Part shown: piece by piece, positions 47,711 through 60,015 of the stretch
How positions within the stretch are numbered: the first letter of the stretch is position 1
How the letters are laid out: the number at the start of each line of letters is the position of its first letter
Assembly (NCBI GenBank): GCA_027563935.2
Contig: JANVAS020000231.1
Coordinates: forward strand, 15,084,001-15,148,000
Length of the DNA: 64,000 nt
Direction of reading: 5' to 3'
DNA from: Costus lasius
Lineage: Eukaryota > Streptophyta > Magnoliopsida > Zingiberales > Costaceae
Notes under the pieces: model-generated
The model's input: only the letters and a program-made list of their open reading frames with translations
What the model was told of the DNA's origin: nothing
The model's database searches: none
Program-made: the position numbers and the translations under genes

Positions 47711-48089
47711 ACCTCAAGTCAAGGGATCAATGCATCTCCTGTCACTTGTGAGGATAACTTATGACACCAAGTCATAGCCTCACAGCGGGTCTTTCCAGTA
47801 TATCCTCCAATGATATACCCATGTGTCTGCGTTAGCACCACGTACCTAACCAGCTCACATACCAGTCTCTCAAGTACCATAGCTGTCCCATATCCACTAA
47901 GGTACATCGACTGGGGACAATAGTTTGAGCACAGATCCAATCTGTCTCCAGGGACATTATCATGTTAGTACATATGCGCAGATGTAAACAAACATTGACA
48001 ATGACAATGCTAGAATGATATATATAAATATCAAAGTCAAGTAGTACATAAGTGGACCAAAACTAGGTCCTAGGGCATATACACCAACA
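47711..48089 (-). repeat. 5' LTR of B, part 2
   Basis: Resumes the LTR of B after element A (47706-47710 is the TSD copy) and ends CACCAACA at 48089. It matches 31131-31500 closely. Confidence 0.94.
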
Positions 48090-48235
48090 TAAGATGTATT
48101 GGCACATGGGATAAAGTGCGCCATCTTGAAAAACCGATCGACCACTACAAAGATTGAGTCGACCCGACAGGCGGTGCAGGGAAGACGTAGAACGAAGTCC
48201 ATGCTCAAATCATGCCCGTGAGGATCATCTTGCGA
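48090..48235 (-). pseudogene. Duplicated fragment of Gypsy K integrase
   Basis: Identical by eye to 29483-29628 and following bases; it encodes part of SMDFVLRLP...[14 protein letters not shown] on the minus strand. It represents the right-hand flank of B at its insertion site. It continues without a gap into LTR C, as the left copy does. Confidence 0.88.
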
Positions 48236-49462
48236 GGGGATATTTTACAATATTTCACAGAGAATACATTACGTGAAGAGCGGAATAATATCCACGAAAT
48301 GGCCTGTCCCAAAAACCCAGTGAAGATCGTCTTGCGAGGGGGTCAACATGATGAGATAGTAAATACCTTAGGAGCAAGATGAGGCCGATGTCGAGGTAGG
48401 CGACCAACCGTGCGCCCTCTACAGTCTCACACACACGGATTCCTCTAGCTCTCTTCTTCCTCACCCGGTGCTAGCCTCGGGAAGAAGATCCAAGCCTTAG
48501 GTCACCTTCTTCAAGCCTTGCGCCACCTTCAAGAGAAGTTGCGCTAATGGAAGAGAAGGAAGAGGGAGATGTCGCCAAGTCCAAGTGTTCCTTGCGCCAA
48601 GAGGGAAGGAAGAAGGTGCTTGCGGCTATGGAGGAACAGATGCGCCACTTATGTTGCTCTTGCCCTTTGTTGCTCACGCCAACTTGAATGCATCTCGTGC
48701 TCTCGCATATGCATCAACATATATAGATGAAATGGCAGCAACATAAGGGTAGGCTCAATATACAAGAAAGGATGCGGCTACGGTTTTCAAGGTGGCAATT
48801 AGGGTTTGGATTATGGCAAGACTCCAAGCCATTTCCATAATCCCCTTCTAATCACCCCAAGACTTTCCAAACAAGTTCATTATGCCTTAGGCGCCCCAAT
48901 CCATGCAATAGAAGCAAGGTTTCCATCCAAGGAACCAGGGGGAAGCGCCAATTGCTTCCATAAGAAGCAAATTGCGCCAAGCTGACCCCATTAAGCCCTT
49001 GGCGCCAATGGGGTTGTCTTTTCTCCCTATTATACCCTTTTGGTTTCTTATCCCTTCATGACAACTTGTTATTGCGCCTCATTGGGTAATGAGCTAGCCC
49101 AAACTTCATTGCATGGGTTGATTAAGCAAATGGATCCAATCCAATGCAACCCTAATCCAAATGTGACCAATCTTGGTCAATTTTGGGTCAACCTGCCAAA
49201 AATAAAGTTTGGCTCCAATAACTCTCTTCATTCTTATCAGGGTCATTGGCGCTGATGAAATCTCCCAAATAAATCTGAGCTATCCAATAACTCGGTCATA
49301 AGGCTTCCTGATCATAACGAGAACTCGAGTATCAAGGTGTGTGACCCTATAGGTTCCTATGACGTTGGCAGTGCTGACCTAAGGTCACCACAAGTAGTGA
49401 GTGGCACCTAGTAGTGCATCACTGATATCCAAGTCATTAGAATGGATATCAAAATCAACATT
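48236..49462 (-). repeat. LTR C, a third B-like Angela LTR, truncated
   Basis: About 1.23 kb, clearly but imperfectly similar to the LTR of B (for example CCAAAAACCCAGTGAAGATC, AGGCGCC, CAGTGCTGACC, AGTGAGTGGCACCTAG). It lacks the first roughly 16 bases of the family end and is cut at 49462 by element D. Whether it is solo or part of an element cannot be told, since the continuation is outside the window. Frames such as 48255-48464 are shadows. Confidence 0.82.
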
Positions 49463-51120
49463 TGAAAAGGGGTGAAACCCTAAACGCATGCACTTCTAAA
49501 ATTTTGCATGGGCGGAAATAAGGATTTCATGAAGTTCGCATGTGGCATGAACATATGATCAACTTAATGTCTGCAAAGATCAAGTTGTGATCTTACCATT
49601 GCCATTGGTCGGAAGGCGACTTGGAAGCAAGAGGGCGATGCGGCTCTCCTCCAAAGTGGACGCACACAAGATGGCGATGGCTTCCTCCCTTGGCGTGAAC
49701 CTTGTGCTAGCAAAGCTCTTCAAGGTGTCCTTGATGCGTGAAGGAGATGAGATGATTTCTTTCCTTGGCTGGCCGAATCCCTCCTTCAACACTCGTGGAG
49801 GCGAGTCACACGAGAGGAAGAGCAAGAGAGAGGCGAGAGTCTTCGAACGTGGAGGCGTCTTCAATTTGGAAAACCGATTTCCAAATATAGTAAGCGCTCA
49901 TGCGTTCAAGCGTTCACTCCAAGTGAACCGTTCGCAACTCCTTCTCCCTTTGAACCATGCGCTCATATGATGAACCGGTTCAATTGAATTTGGTTCAAAG
50001 ACCAAATCAAACCAAGCCTTGGTCTAGACCTTATTAAACCGAAAGCCTCAAGATCTAACCACACATCTTTTGATGCTCTTGATCTCATCGATCTAGCATC
50101 AATTCTCTCGATCGAAGCTTACCGATCTCAAGCCCTAATCAATCAAACATGATCAGACCAGATCTCACTTCCAATCAGAGTTTAAATTCCTTTAAACTGA
50201 ACCAAAATAATTCAGTCCACACGATTTGACATAAGTAAGCCATATCATCAAATTGTGCGACCCTAAGGGTTTCCTTTAAATGTCGGTAACGACAACTTAC
50301 GTTATCACGATCAGAGAGGGGTATCTAGCAACACATCACTGTCTCCCAATATAAAGGAAAGAGTCTTCCAAGACTACTCCCAAACCATAGCACAAGTGTG
50401 AACCCAAGTCACTTGACATATGTGTTTCCTTTGCCACTGGATGTTCTCGTTGGACAAGCGTGTCAAGCCTGTAACTCCAACATGATGGGAGTGGTTAGAT
50501 CAGATGAACATAGTCATCTGGGTATGGCCATACACTTTCTCAACCATCTCATACAGGGGGCCCCTTTAGAACATCACACTCCAACTAGGAGAGGCAATCC
50601 TATATCTATCACTGATGCCCTAACATGACTCATGCCCATTATCCAAGATAATCTATAACCATTATATTTCAAATGATATTGAACTACCTCAAGACAATGC
50701 CAATCATCATTTAGAAACACAAGTGATCTCAAGTCAGAGGAAATATGCCACTTGTTTGCATATAAGGATTATTCACATTGCGACAAACAATCGAACATCC
50801 TTAGTAGGGTCTGTCCAGTACATCCAATGCACCTATGAGTCTACATCTTATTCCATGCTCGAAGCATCCTATAAGATTAGAACACATATTAGTCTCAATC
50901 ATATCAAGGCTGTCTCATGTTTACCAAGATATCTCGACTAAGGACTATACTGCATGTCAGCCAAGCTGAACACCATTGAGACATTATTCAGAAGTATACA
51001 TATAGCAGCAGATAATGCAACAACCTGAATAACAACCATTGCCTTTATAAACATAGTTTATACATGATACTGATAATAACCCAAGGCCTCAAACATTAGC
51101 CTTAAGGGCATACTCCAACA
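49463..51120 (-). repeat. 3' LTR of element D
   Basis: 1658 bp, + strand start TGAAAAGGGGTGAAACCC and end CATACTCCAACA. It keeps ATGGCAATG (minus, 49605-49597) followed by GTAAGATC. A member of the A family. Confidence 0.93.
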
Positions 51121-51137
51121 ATCTCCCACTTGCACTT
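51121..51137 (-). other. Polypurine tract of D
   Basis: Minus-strand AAGTGCAAGTGGGAGAT next to the LTR end at 51120. Confidence 0.88.
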
Positions 51138-51140
51138 AAT

Positions 51141-52333
51141 CTAATGGTTGAGAAATCTCAAACCCATATTATTACAGTGCTTCTCATGCTTCTGCTGCGC
51201 CAGAGGCTTTGTAAGCGGGTCAGCTAGATTGTCATCTGTATGAACCTTGCAGATCTTGATCTCTCCTCGATCTATGATCTCACGGATCAAATGAAACCTT
51301 CTCTGTATGTGCTTGGACTTCTGGTGCGACCGTGGTTCCTTTGCTTGTGCTATTGCTCCAGTGTTATCACAGAAGATAACCAATGGATCTGCACTCGAAG
51401 GAACAACACCAAGTTCTTGAACGAACTTACGAATCCACACTGCCTCCTTTGATGCTTCTGAGGCTGCAACATACTCGGCTTCTGTTGTGGAATCAGCAAC
51501 AATTGATTGTTTGAAACTTTTCCACACCACTGCTCCTCCATTCAAGCTAAAAACATAGCCTGATTGCGATCGGAAATCATCCTGGTCAGATTGGAACGAA
51601 GCGTCAGTATATCCTTCAATACTGAGTTCTTCCTGACCTCCATAAATCAAGAACATATCTTTGGTCCTCCGAAGATATTTCAAAATGTTCTTGACCGCAA
51701 TCCAGTGTGCCTTACCTGGATTACTTTGGAATCAACTGGTGACGCTTAACCCGTAAGCGATGTCTGGGCGAGTACACAACATCGCATATATAATGGATCC
51801 AATAGCCGAAGCATAAGGCGTATTGTCCATTTCATCTTTCTCAGACTGTGTTTGAGGACACTGGCTCTTAGAAAGATTCAGACCATATCTGACTGGAAGA
51901 TATCCTCTTTTAGAATTTTCTAAATGGAATCTCTCCAGGACTTTATCGATGTAAGTACTCTGGCACAGCCCGAGAAGCCTCTTAGATCTTTCTCTGTAGA
52001 TCTTCACACCTAATACATAGGCTGCTTCTCCTAAATCTTTCATCTGGAAACATTTTCTTAACCATGCTTTAACGGCATGCAGTTCAGGAATATCGTTTCC
52101 AATGATCAAGATATCATCGACGTAGAGGACTAGGAAAATAATCACGCTCCCACTAAACCTCTTATATACACACGGGTCATCTTCATTTTTGATGAAACCA
52201 AATTCACAGATTGATACATCAAAACGAATATTCCAGCTTCTCGATGCTTGCTTAAGTCCATAAATGGACTTCTTTAATTTGCATATTTTATGACGATCTG
52301 ATGGATTGATGAAACCTTCAGGTTGTGTCATAT
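51141..52333 (-). pseudogene. Pol of element D: RT C-terminal part and RNase H
   Basis: Minus strand from the stop at 51141 back to the Gypsy L insertion. It contains QSTYIDKVLERF, YVDD (near 52110), YTDASFQ, ADSTTEAEY and the NLADPLTKPL tail. An in-frame TGA at 51732-51734 replaces an Arg codon of A (CpG decay). The frame is continued at 62954 on the other side of L; the split falls in VYMTQPEGF, and CATAT at 52329-52333 is the TSD. Confidence 0.93.
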
Positions 52334-54071
52334 TGTAACGCCCTCGATTTTTCTGAATTATGATTTAAGGTTAGAAATTCTGTTTCTGTATTTTTATTTG
52401 TTAAAATTTTGGGATTTTTGCCTAAGTGTAGGAATTTTTCCTACAGGGCAAAAATAATTATTTTGGTTGGGGATTCGAACCCTCAACCTTGATTCTTTGC
52501 TCCTAGAATTCCTTCCACCATGGTGGCGCATATTTCTGATATTATTGGAGTGGCGCAGGGTGGTTAAGCCCAGGTAAGCCCATAAAACTGATTTTTCACT
52601 TAAGTTAACTGGGTTATTGGATCTTGGATCCGTTTGGGGTGGGAGAAAAAGAGGAATTGCGTGAGGGCTCCTCTCCCTCATGACTTTTGTTGGTTTTCTT
52701 GCCCTAGCCGCCTTTGGTTGTCGCCCCTCACTGTGCTTGGTGCCTCCTGAAATTTCTGACGCTGGTGGTGGCAGACTGGTGGTGGATGAAATTCCTGGTG
52801 ATCCTCTGTCTTGGCGTTTTTCTTCTGTGAACGTTTTTCGGTGAGTAATTCGATCCTAAGGAGTCTAATCCGCTAAATTGTAGATTATCATTCAATTAAA
52901 ATTCGTTATTTGCAATGATTATCCGTATGGGGTCGAATTCAAATATTTATAGGGTTTTAAAATCCTGTTCTGCTGAAATCTGCATTCTCTAATCTGACCT
53001 TTGTGTACTATAACCCCAATATCTCATGGCCTATAGATCCAAATCGCACAAAATAAATTTTGTATGAAACTAGATACATTCGGCTTTAATTTGAATATGA
53101 TATCGACCATATCCGAGCTGTATTCGTATTTCAATCTGTATTTCAATCTAGCTGTACAAAATCAGTTTTCTGGAAATCTGGATTTCGACCTTTATGTGTT
53201 CGAACCATCATATCTCCCTAGGTATAGCTCGAAATCTTGTCAAATCAGTTTTATTAGAAAGTAGACTCGAAGGGATTCATTTTTATTACCATATCGCCTA
53301 TTTTCTGTTAGTTATTGGATCTGAAATTTGTGTCGCAATTCTGATTTACGAATCTGTTTTCTGGAATTCTGAAATCCCGACCTTTCTATGTTCGAACACC
53401 CATACCTCCCCGGTTATAACTCCAAATCCGATGGATTCAGTTCTATTGGAAAGTAGGTTCAAATAGCTTCATTGTGAATATCATATTGCCTATTTTAGAT
53501 TACTTACTCGGTCTGAAACATCTGTTGCAAGTATGATATATTAATCTATTTTTTTTCTGAAACATCTGTTTAATTGTTTGTTACGCGAATAATTTCTGTT
53601 CTGTACATATGTAGTGAATTTCTGAAACTTTGAATGTGTTATAACCTTGTGAGAACATAGAATGGTTTGACATGAATTAAGGATAGTTGCATGAAATCTA
53701 AGGAATTCAAGGAATTCACTCATATATTACTTCTGGTTGATGGTAAAAATTATGAAGTGTGTTCAGCTTTGATTTTCTGCAAATTGTAATTTTGTTAAGG
53801 ACTGGATATTAGGGTGTGTCATTTTCTGGTTTGTGAGACACTTTGGGCATGATGTGAGAATTGAGTAGTGGTTAGTCCTACTCCTCCGTTTCAGCATGAC
53901 CTGTTCTGTAAAAATTATGCTCTAGTGTAGCACTCTTCCGTGTCCTTACCCTCCTTCTGTGGCGCTGTAATGGTGCTGATAGTCTACTACGACCCATGAG
54001 ACACTAGTGAAGGGTAGATGTGAGCTGGTCTCACCTTCCGTTCTCCCTCCACTATTTCTGTTCTGTTCTGG

Positions 54072-54201
54072 GTATTGGAGGCCAGAGTGCCACGTCCTGA
54101 TGAGACGGGGGCCACCCACTGATACCTCCTCTACCAGTATTGGAGGCCAGAGTGCCACGTCCTGACAAGACGGGGGCCACCCACTGATACCTCCTCTACC
54201 A
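54072..54201. repeat. 65-bp tandem duplication in LTR of L
   Basis: Units 54072-54136 and 54137-54201, each with GTGCCACGTCCTGA and GGGGGCCACCC. The 3' LTR carries the same pair at 61754-61883. Confidence 0.92.
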
Positions 54202-54595
54202 TTCTGTTTCTGATATGCATGCATGTCTCGTCCTCGGCAGAGGTGGGGTCAGACCTTCTGTGGTCATCAGACCTTCTGTGGTCTTCAAGCCTTCTGTGGC
54301 CTTTCTGTTTCCGATGTAGACTATCCGTTTGGATTCTGAAAATTCTGATTTTCTGTCTGTCAGCTCTGATTTCTGTAGTTCTGTTTCGATCTGTAGTATA
54401 GACGTGTTGGGCAGTGTGATTAGTTGGAATGGGTTGGTATACTTATATCCTACTTCATGCTTGATGCTTATTGTTATAAGTATCTGTATTTGATTATGTT
54501 TTGTTTTGATATGAGTGTTCATGTTAAGTATCTTATCTGTTAAGCATGATATTTTTGATGTGTACTATGGATGGCTTTTAGTGTCTTTTACTCAC

Positions 54596-54611
54596 TGAGC
54601 TTTTTAGCTCA
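54596..54611 (+). other. Conserved hairpin in Tekay LTRs
   Basis: TGAGCT-TTTT-AGCTCA, a 6-bp stem with a 4-base loop, flanked by ACTCAC and CCCC. Also at 62278-62293, in E at 6134-6149 and 13799-13814, and with a G-U wobble in LTR F (17274-17289). Confidence 0.6.
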
Positions 54612-55268
54612 CCCCCGTTGTTTAAATATTTTCAGGTGAGACATCAGGACAGTGATTGCTACAGCTACTAAATTTGTTATGATGCTATGTTTTATATAAT
54701 TTCTAAGAGTTGTCTTCTAAAGATCTATCAGGCCTGCGTGCCTAACTTAATTATATGACACGTTTTATCTCCTGAGGGCTTATGCCTGTTTTCAGGATAT
54801 TATATTATGTTATAGTTGTCTCGTTTTAATTGTTGGATACGAGTTTTGGATTCATGAGAATTGAAATTGTTATTATTCTGAAATGTCCGATTTGAGATTT
54901 ATTGTAGTCGGAATACTTTGAGCTGTGTGACCGAATTTTTGTTGTATTTGGTATCTGAATAATCCGTTTCTGCAATATTTCTGACAATTGTGTTCTCCAC
55001 ATATGTGTAGTGTGGACATTTGTTTTGTTCCAGGATATGTGGGTCTGTGCAGCAGTAATTTAGTATACTTGCTGCCGGATTTTTCTGGATTTCCGGATTT
55101 CTATTTCCTAGTAAATCGATCCTACTCAGTTCTGTGCGGTTTTCAGTTCCGTAGTAATGTCCTTCGATGCCGCTTTCTTCTTATGTTTTAATGGAAGAGT
55201 AAAAATTTTTAAAACCCCGTATTTTTACTTGTATGCGTGTGGGGTGTGATTCTGAGGGATGTTACAGA

Positions 55269-55279
55269 TGGTATCAGAG
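55269..55279 (+). other. Primer-binding site of L
   Basis: TGGTATCAGAG two bases after the LTR, complementary to initiator tRNA-Met. The following 135 bp to the gag ATG are leader and contain TGATGCAG just upstream of the start. Confidence 0.88.
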
Positions 55280-55414
55280 GGATATTACTAGCAATTAGAA
55301 ACTCCGGGAAAGGAAAACTCTGTTTGTGTATTGCTAGAAACCAAGATAGGATCTGATCCGTGATTGAATATTGGTTGTTATTCTACCGTGTTATGTGATG
55401 CAGGTAAAAAAAAA

Positions 55415-58400
55415 ATGGTGCGACCAAGATCTAGCAGTAGCAACAGTGATCAACAGTCTGATCTGAGGCAGGCCATGGAGGCTATGACTGCTATGATGCA
55501 ACAGCAGAACGCATTCATCCAGCAGCAAACTCAGATGATGCAGCAGCAGCAGGCGCAGCACATGGAGGTTCAGCAACAGTTATTGCAGCGGCTGTCGCAG
55601 ACACAGCCTCAGTCACAGTCACAACCGGCTGGACACTGTATGGGTGGCGCTGGTTCTCCTCTGGGTGATGGCGCACATCAACGATATGCTCGGTTGGTTC
55701 GAGAGTTTCAGCATCTGAACCCGACTACATTTTATGGTAGTCCGGGGCCCAGAGCGGCTGAGGATTGGCTGTTGGCACTGGAAAAGATTTTCCAGGTTTT
55801 GCGCTGTGATGATGCAGACAAGCTATGTTTATCTGTCTTCATGTTGCGTGGAGATGCCGAAGACTGGTGGAAGGGAGTCGTCAGACTGGCGGCAACTGAA
55901 TCCAGAGTTGTTGATTGGCAGTACTTCATGATGAAGTTCAATGCCAAGTTTTTCCCCTCTAGCTTATCTGAGGAGCGCGAGGTGGAGTTTATTCATCTTG
56001 AGCAGGGCGACCTGACGGTGGATCAGTATGAGGCCACATTCGCTCGGTTGTCGGGGTATGCTCCTCACTTAGTCAACACCGAGGAAAGAAGAGCCAAGAA
56101 GTTTCAGCGGGGTTTGAGGAAAGACATCAGGACAAGGGTAGCTATGCTACACTTGGAGTATTATGCTGAAGTGGTAGACAGGGCTCGCACTGCTGAGAGG
56201 TGCATTGCTGAGATGGCTGTTGATACTATTTCAGTCACTGCATCCGCCCCAACTTCTGTGACTTACGCACCCACTCTGGGTGGTAAGGATAAGAAGAATT
56301 TCAAGAAAGAGAAGAAAGACAATACGGGCAGATACAAACCTTATCAAAAGCCAGCCAGTACAGTTTCTCAGAATGGCAAGAAGTGTCTCCACTGTGGGAG
56401 CACTAAACATCAGGATAATGAGTGCTACAGGAAGACTGGCGCTTGCTTCAGATGTGGTAAGGTGGGGCATATGATTAAAGACTGTCCTATGCCGGATGCT
56501 AGAGGACAGGGTGAGAAGCCTACTGTGCAGACTCGCGTGTATGCCATCGCGGAGAGGGATGCTTCGGCTTCGAAGTCCGTGGTGGAAGGTACACTTTATG
56601 TGTTTAGTTATTTGGCACGCATTCTTTTTGATCCTGGTGCCAATTTATCCTTTGTGTCTGCATGTTTTGCACTATGTCTGCCTGTGTTGCCTAGGATACT
56701 TGATTTCTGTATTTCTGTTCATACACCTATGGGTGAGGCCGTATCTACAGATATAACATATCCTGACTGTTTGATTAAGGTTGATGGATATGATTTACCT
56801 ATTAATTTGATTAGTCTTCCTATGAAAGACTATGACATCATTCTGGGCATGGATTGGCTGTCTGCCTATCATGCTACTTTAGATTGTTTTGAAAAGTTAA
56901 TTACTCTGCATCTAAGTGATGGACAGCAACTGGTTATCTAAGGCCGGATTTCAGAACAGGAGCCATTGGTGATATCTCATCTGCAGGCCAGGAAGCTTTT
57001 AGCCCAGGGCTGCAAGGGGTATCTGGCGCATGTCAAGGTGCAGACTGAGCCTGATTTGGATCTGGCTAGAATTCCTGTGGTAAGAGAGTTTACTGACATC
57101 TTCTCTGATGATTTACCTGGGTTACCACCCAGCAGAGAAGTTGAGTTTGGTATCGAGTTGTTGCCAGGCACGGCACCGATATCTAAAGCTCCTTACAGGA
57201 TGGCAACTTCAGAACTGACAGAGCTGAAGAAGCAACTGGAAGAACTATTAGAGAAGGGGTATATTCGACCCAGTGTTTCTCCATGGGGAGCACCTGTGTT
57301 ATTTGTGAAGAAGAAGGATGGTACGTTGCGCATGTGCATCGATTACCGTCAACTCAACCAAGTGACTGTTAAGAATAAGTACCCATTACCCCGTATTGAT
57401 GATCTCTTTGATCAGTTGCAGGGTGCTACTGTATTCTCTAAAATTGACCTGAGGTCTGGCTATTATCAGCTGAGAGTTCAGGAGGAGGATGTACCTAAAA
57501 CTGCATTCAGGACCAGGTATGGGCACTATGAGTTTCTTGTTATGCCCTTTGGACTGACAAATGCCCTTGCGGTGTTTATGGATCTGATGAACAGGGTATT
57601 TCATGAGCTCCTGGACAAATGTGTGGTCGTCTTCATTGATGATATTCTGATCTACTCCAAGAATGCGCAAGATCACTCTCAGGATTTACGCAAGGTGCTG
57701 GAGATTCTGCGGCTGAAGCAGCTGTATGCTAAGGCCAGCAAATGTGAGTTCTGGCTATATCAGATTGGCTTTCTGGGGCACATTATTTTTGGCCAGGGTG
57801 TGTCTGTGGATCCAGTGAAGGTGGAGGCCATTCTTCACTGGGGAAGACCAACTACAGCGACTGAGGTCAGAAGTTTTCTGGGCTTAGCTGGATACTACCG
57901 CCGCTTTGTGGAGGGTTTTTCCAAGCTAGCTGGTCCTCTGACTAAGCTAACTAGAAAGAATTTGAAGTTTGAGTGGTCTGATAATTGTGAGTCTAGTTTT
58001 CAGGAACTGAAAAGGAGACTGACCAGTGCTCCTATCCTCATCGTTCCCTGTGATGGAGAAAAGTTCACTGTGTACACTGATGCCTCTGGTAAGGGTCTGG
58101 GTGCTATACTGATGCAGCAAGGAAAGGTAGTTGCTTATGCTTCAAGGCAACTCAAAGACTATGAGGTAAACTACCCCACTCATGATCTGGAGTTGGCAGC
58201 TGTAGTTTTTGCCTTGAAGATCTGGAGGCACTATCTGTTTGGACAGACATTTGAATTGTTTACAGATCACCAGAGCTTGAAGTATATCTTCACTCAGAAA
58301 GAGCTAAATATGAGACAGAGGCGATGGCTTGAATGGATAAAGGATTATGACTTCACCATCCAATATCAGTCTGGTAAAGCCAATGTGGTGGCTGATGCTC

Positions 58401-59986
58401 TTAGTCGGTATCCTGTGACTCAGATAGCGGCACTGCGAGTCCAGGAGTGGCGACTATTGCAGGAGTTCAGTGACTTACATCTGAGTGTGACTCCGGGTGA
58501 GAGAGGCGGTCTTCTAGCTTCTCTCAGGGTTCAGTCAGACTTACTACAGAGACTGAGATCAGGGCAGCAGTCAGATCCGGATATTCTACGGTGGAAAGAG
58601 AGGTCGGAGCAAGGCTGGGTTGAGAATTTCAGTATGTCGGATGATGGTCTCCTCAGATTCCGTGGAAGGGTCTGTGTCCCTGAGGACCCTGAGTTGAGAA
58701 ATGAAATTCTTAGGGAAAGCCATTGCACTAAGTATACCGTTCATCCTGGTAGTACCAAGATGTATCAGGATCTGAAAAAGACTTTCTGGTGGCATGGTAT
58801 GAAGAAGGATGTGCATTTGTTTGTGTCCAGATGTTTAACTTGCCAAACCGTGAAGGCTGAACATCAGAGCCCGGGCGGTTTGATGCAGTCTCTCCCTATT
58901 CCTCAGTGGAAGTGGGAGCATATCAGTATGGACTTTGTGTGTGGACTGCCCAATACCAGAAGGAATCATGATGCCGTATGGGTGATTGTGGACAGACTCA
59001 CGAAGTCAGCTCATTTCTTACCGATCAAAATGACTTACAGTTTGGATCGGTTAGCAAAACTGTACATCGATGAGATTGTCAGATTGCATGGAGTTCCCTT
59101 GGACATTGTCTCTGACCGTGATCCTCGATTTTTGTCCAGGTTTTGGAAGAAATTACAGGAAGATTTGGGAACTAATCTGAGTTTCAGCACTGCATATCAT
59201 CCTCAATCTGATGGTCAGACAGAGAGAACTATTCAGACACTTGAGGATCTTCTGAGATCTTATGTGGTTGACTGGTCTGTTGAGTGGGATCTGGACTTAT
59301 CACTGATAGAGTTCACCTACAACAATAGCTTTCACTCTAGCATACAGATGGCTCCGTATGAGGCCCTATATGGGAGGAAATGCAGAACACCTATATGCTG
59401 GGAGGAAACTGGGGACAGAACAGTGCTAAGGTCTGATGCTGTTCAGGAAGCCACTGAGAAGATCAGAGAAATTCAGAGAAAGATGAAGATTGCTCAGGAT
59501 AGACAGAAGAGTTATGCTGATGTGAGGCGGCGTCCTCTTGAGTTTTTGGTGGGAGAGCATGTTTTCCTAAAAGTCTCACCTATGAAAGGGGTGATGAGAT
59601 TTGGGAAGAGGGGGAAATTGAGTCCCAGGTACATTGGTCCCTTTGATATCATTGAGAGGGTTGGACCGGTGGCATACCGACTTGCTCTGCCCCCATCACT
59701 GGAACACCTCCATAATGTGTTCCATGTTTCTGCACTCAGAAAATATTGTTCTGATCCTTCTCATGTTCTAGAGTTGGAACCTCTTCAGCTTGAAGAGAAC
59801 ATGACTTTTGTGGTGAAACCTCTCAGAATTGAAGATAGAAAAGAGAAAGTGCTGAGAAATAAGGTTATTCCACTTGTGAAAGTCATCTGGGGAAATCAGT
59901 CTGTTGAAGAAGCCTCTTGGGAGGTTGAAGCAGATATGAGAAAGGAGCATCCTCACCTGTTCAGTGACGGGCTTGGTCAGCTTTAG
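55415..59986 (+). pseudogene. Gag-Pol polyprotein of Gypsy L (Tekay chromovirus), one nonsense codon
   Basis: ATG at 55415 after a run of ten A; the upstream in-frame extension to 55364 has no ATG. One frame of 1523 codons runs to the stop at 59986, closed only by TAA at 56939-56941 (CAA in E). Order: Q-rich N-terminus; gag domain with [17 protein letters not shown] knuckles from 56384 and 56444; protease with D-P-G at 56630-56638; RT ([15 protein letters not shown] at 57632-57643); RNase H YTDASGKG; integrase HHCC ([10 protein letters not shown]...CLTCQ) and D-D-E ([23 protein letters not shown]); C-terminal chromodomain-like region ([11 protein letters not shown]...EEASWEVE, about 59860-59940). 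The nonsense codon lies between protease and RT. Chromodomains of this family target integration to heterochromatin, consistent with the nest seen here. Confidence 0.95.
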
Positions 59987-60000
59987 AGGACTAAAGCTCT

Positions 60001-60015
60001 ATAAGGGGGGGAGAA
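60001..60015 (+). other. Polypurine tract of L
   Basis: ATAAGGGGGGGAGAA abuts the 3' LTR start TGTAACGCCC at 60016. Confidence 0.9.

Larger units (their letters stand above)
29636..48089 (-). mobile_element. Angela-lineage Copia element B (second subfamily), with A nested in its 5' LTR
   Basis: Minus-strand element. Reading leftward: 5' LTR (48089-47711, then 38577-37070), PBS, leader (37069-35413), gag-pol (35412-31522), PPT and 3' LTR (31500-29636). No TSD is found, because the outer end of its 3' LTR has been exchanged with LTR C (see 29636-31500). By eye the two LTRs differ at about 1% of positions. It inserted in the K integrase at ...GATGCA/TAAGATG. Confidence 0.92.
52334..55266 (+). 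repeat. 5' LTR of Gypsy L
   Basis: 2933 bp, TGTAACGCCC...GAGGGATGTTACA. It holds a B-box match on the minus strand (52471-52481), GTGAGTAA near 52840, a 65-bp tandem pair (54072-54201), TATA-like CTTATATCC near 54444, a hairpin (54596-54611) and CAG/GTGAGA near 54634. The stretch 54870-54990 differs strongly from E although the rest is nearly identical. Confidence 0.95.
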
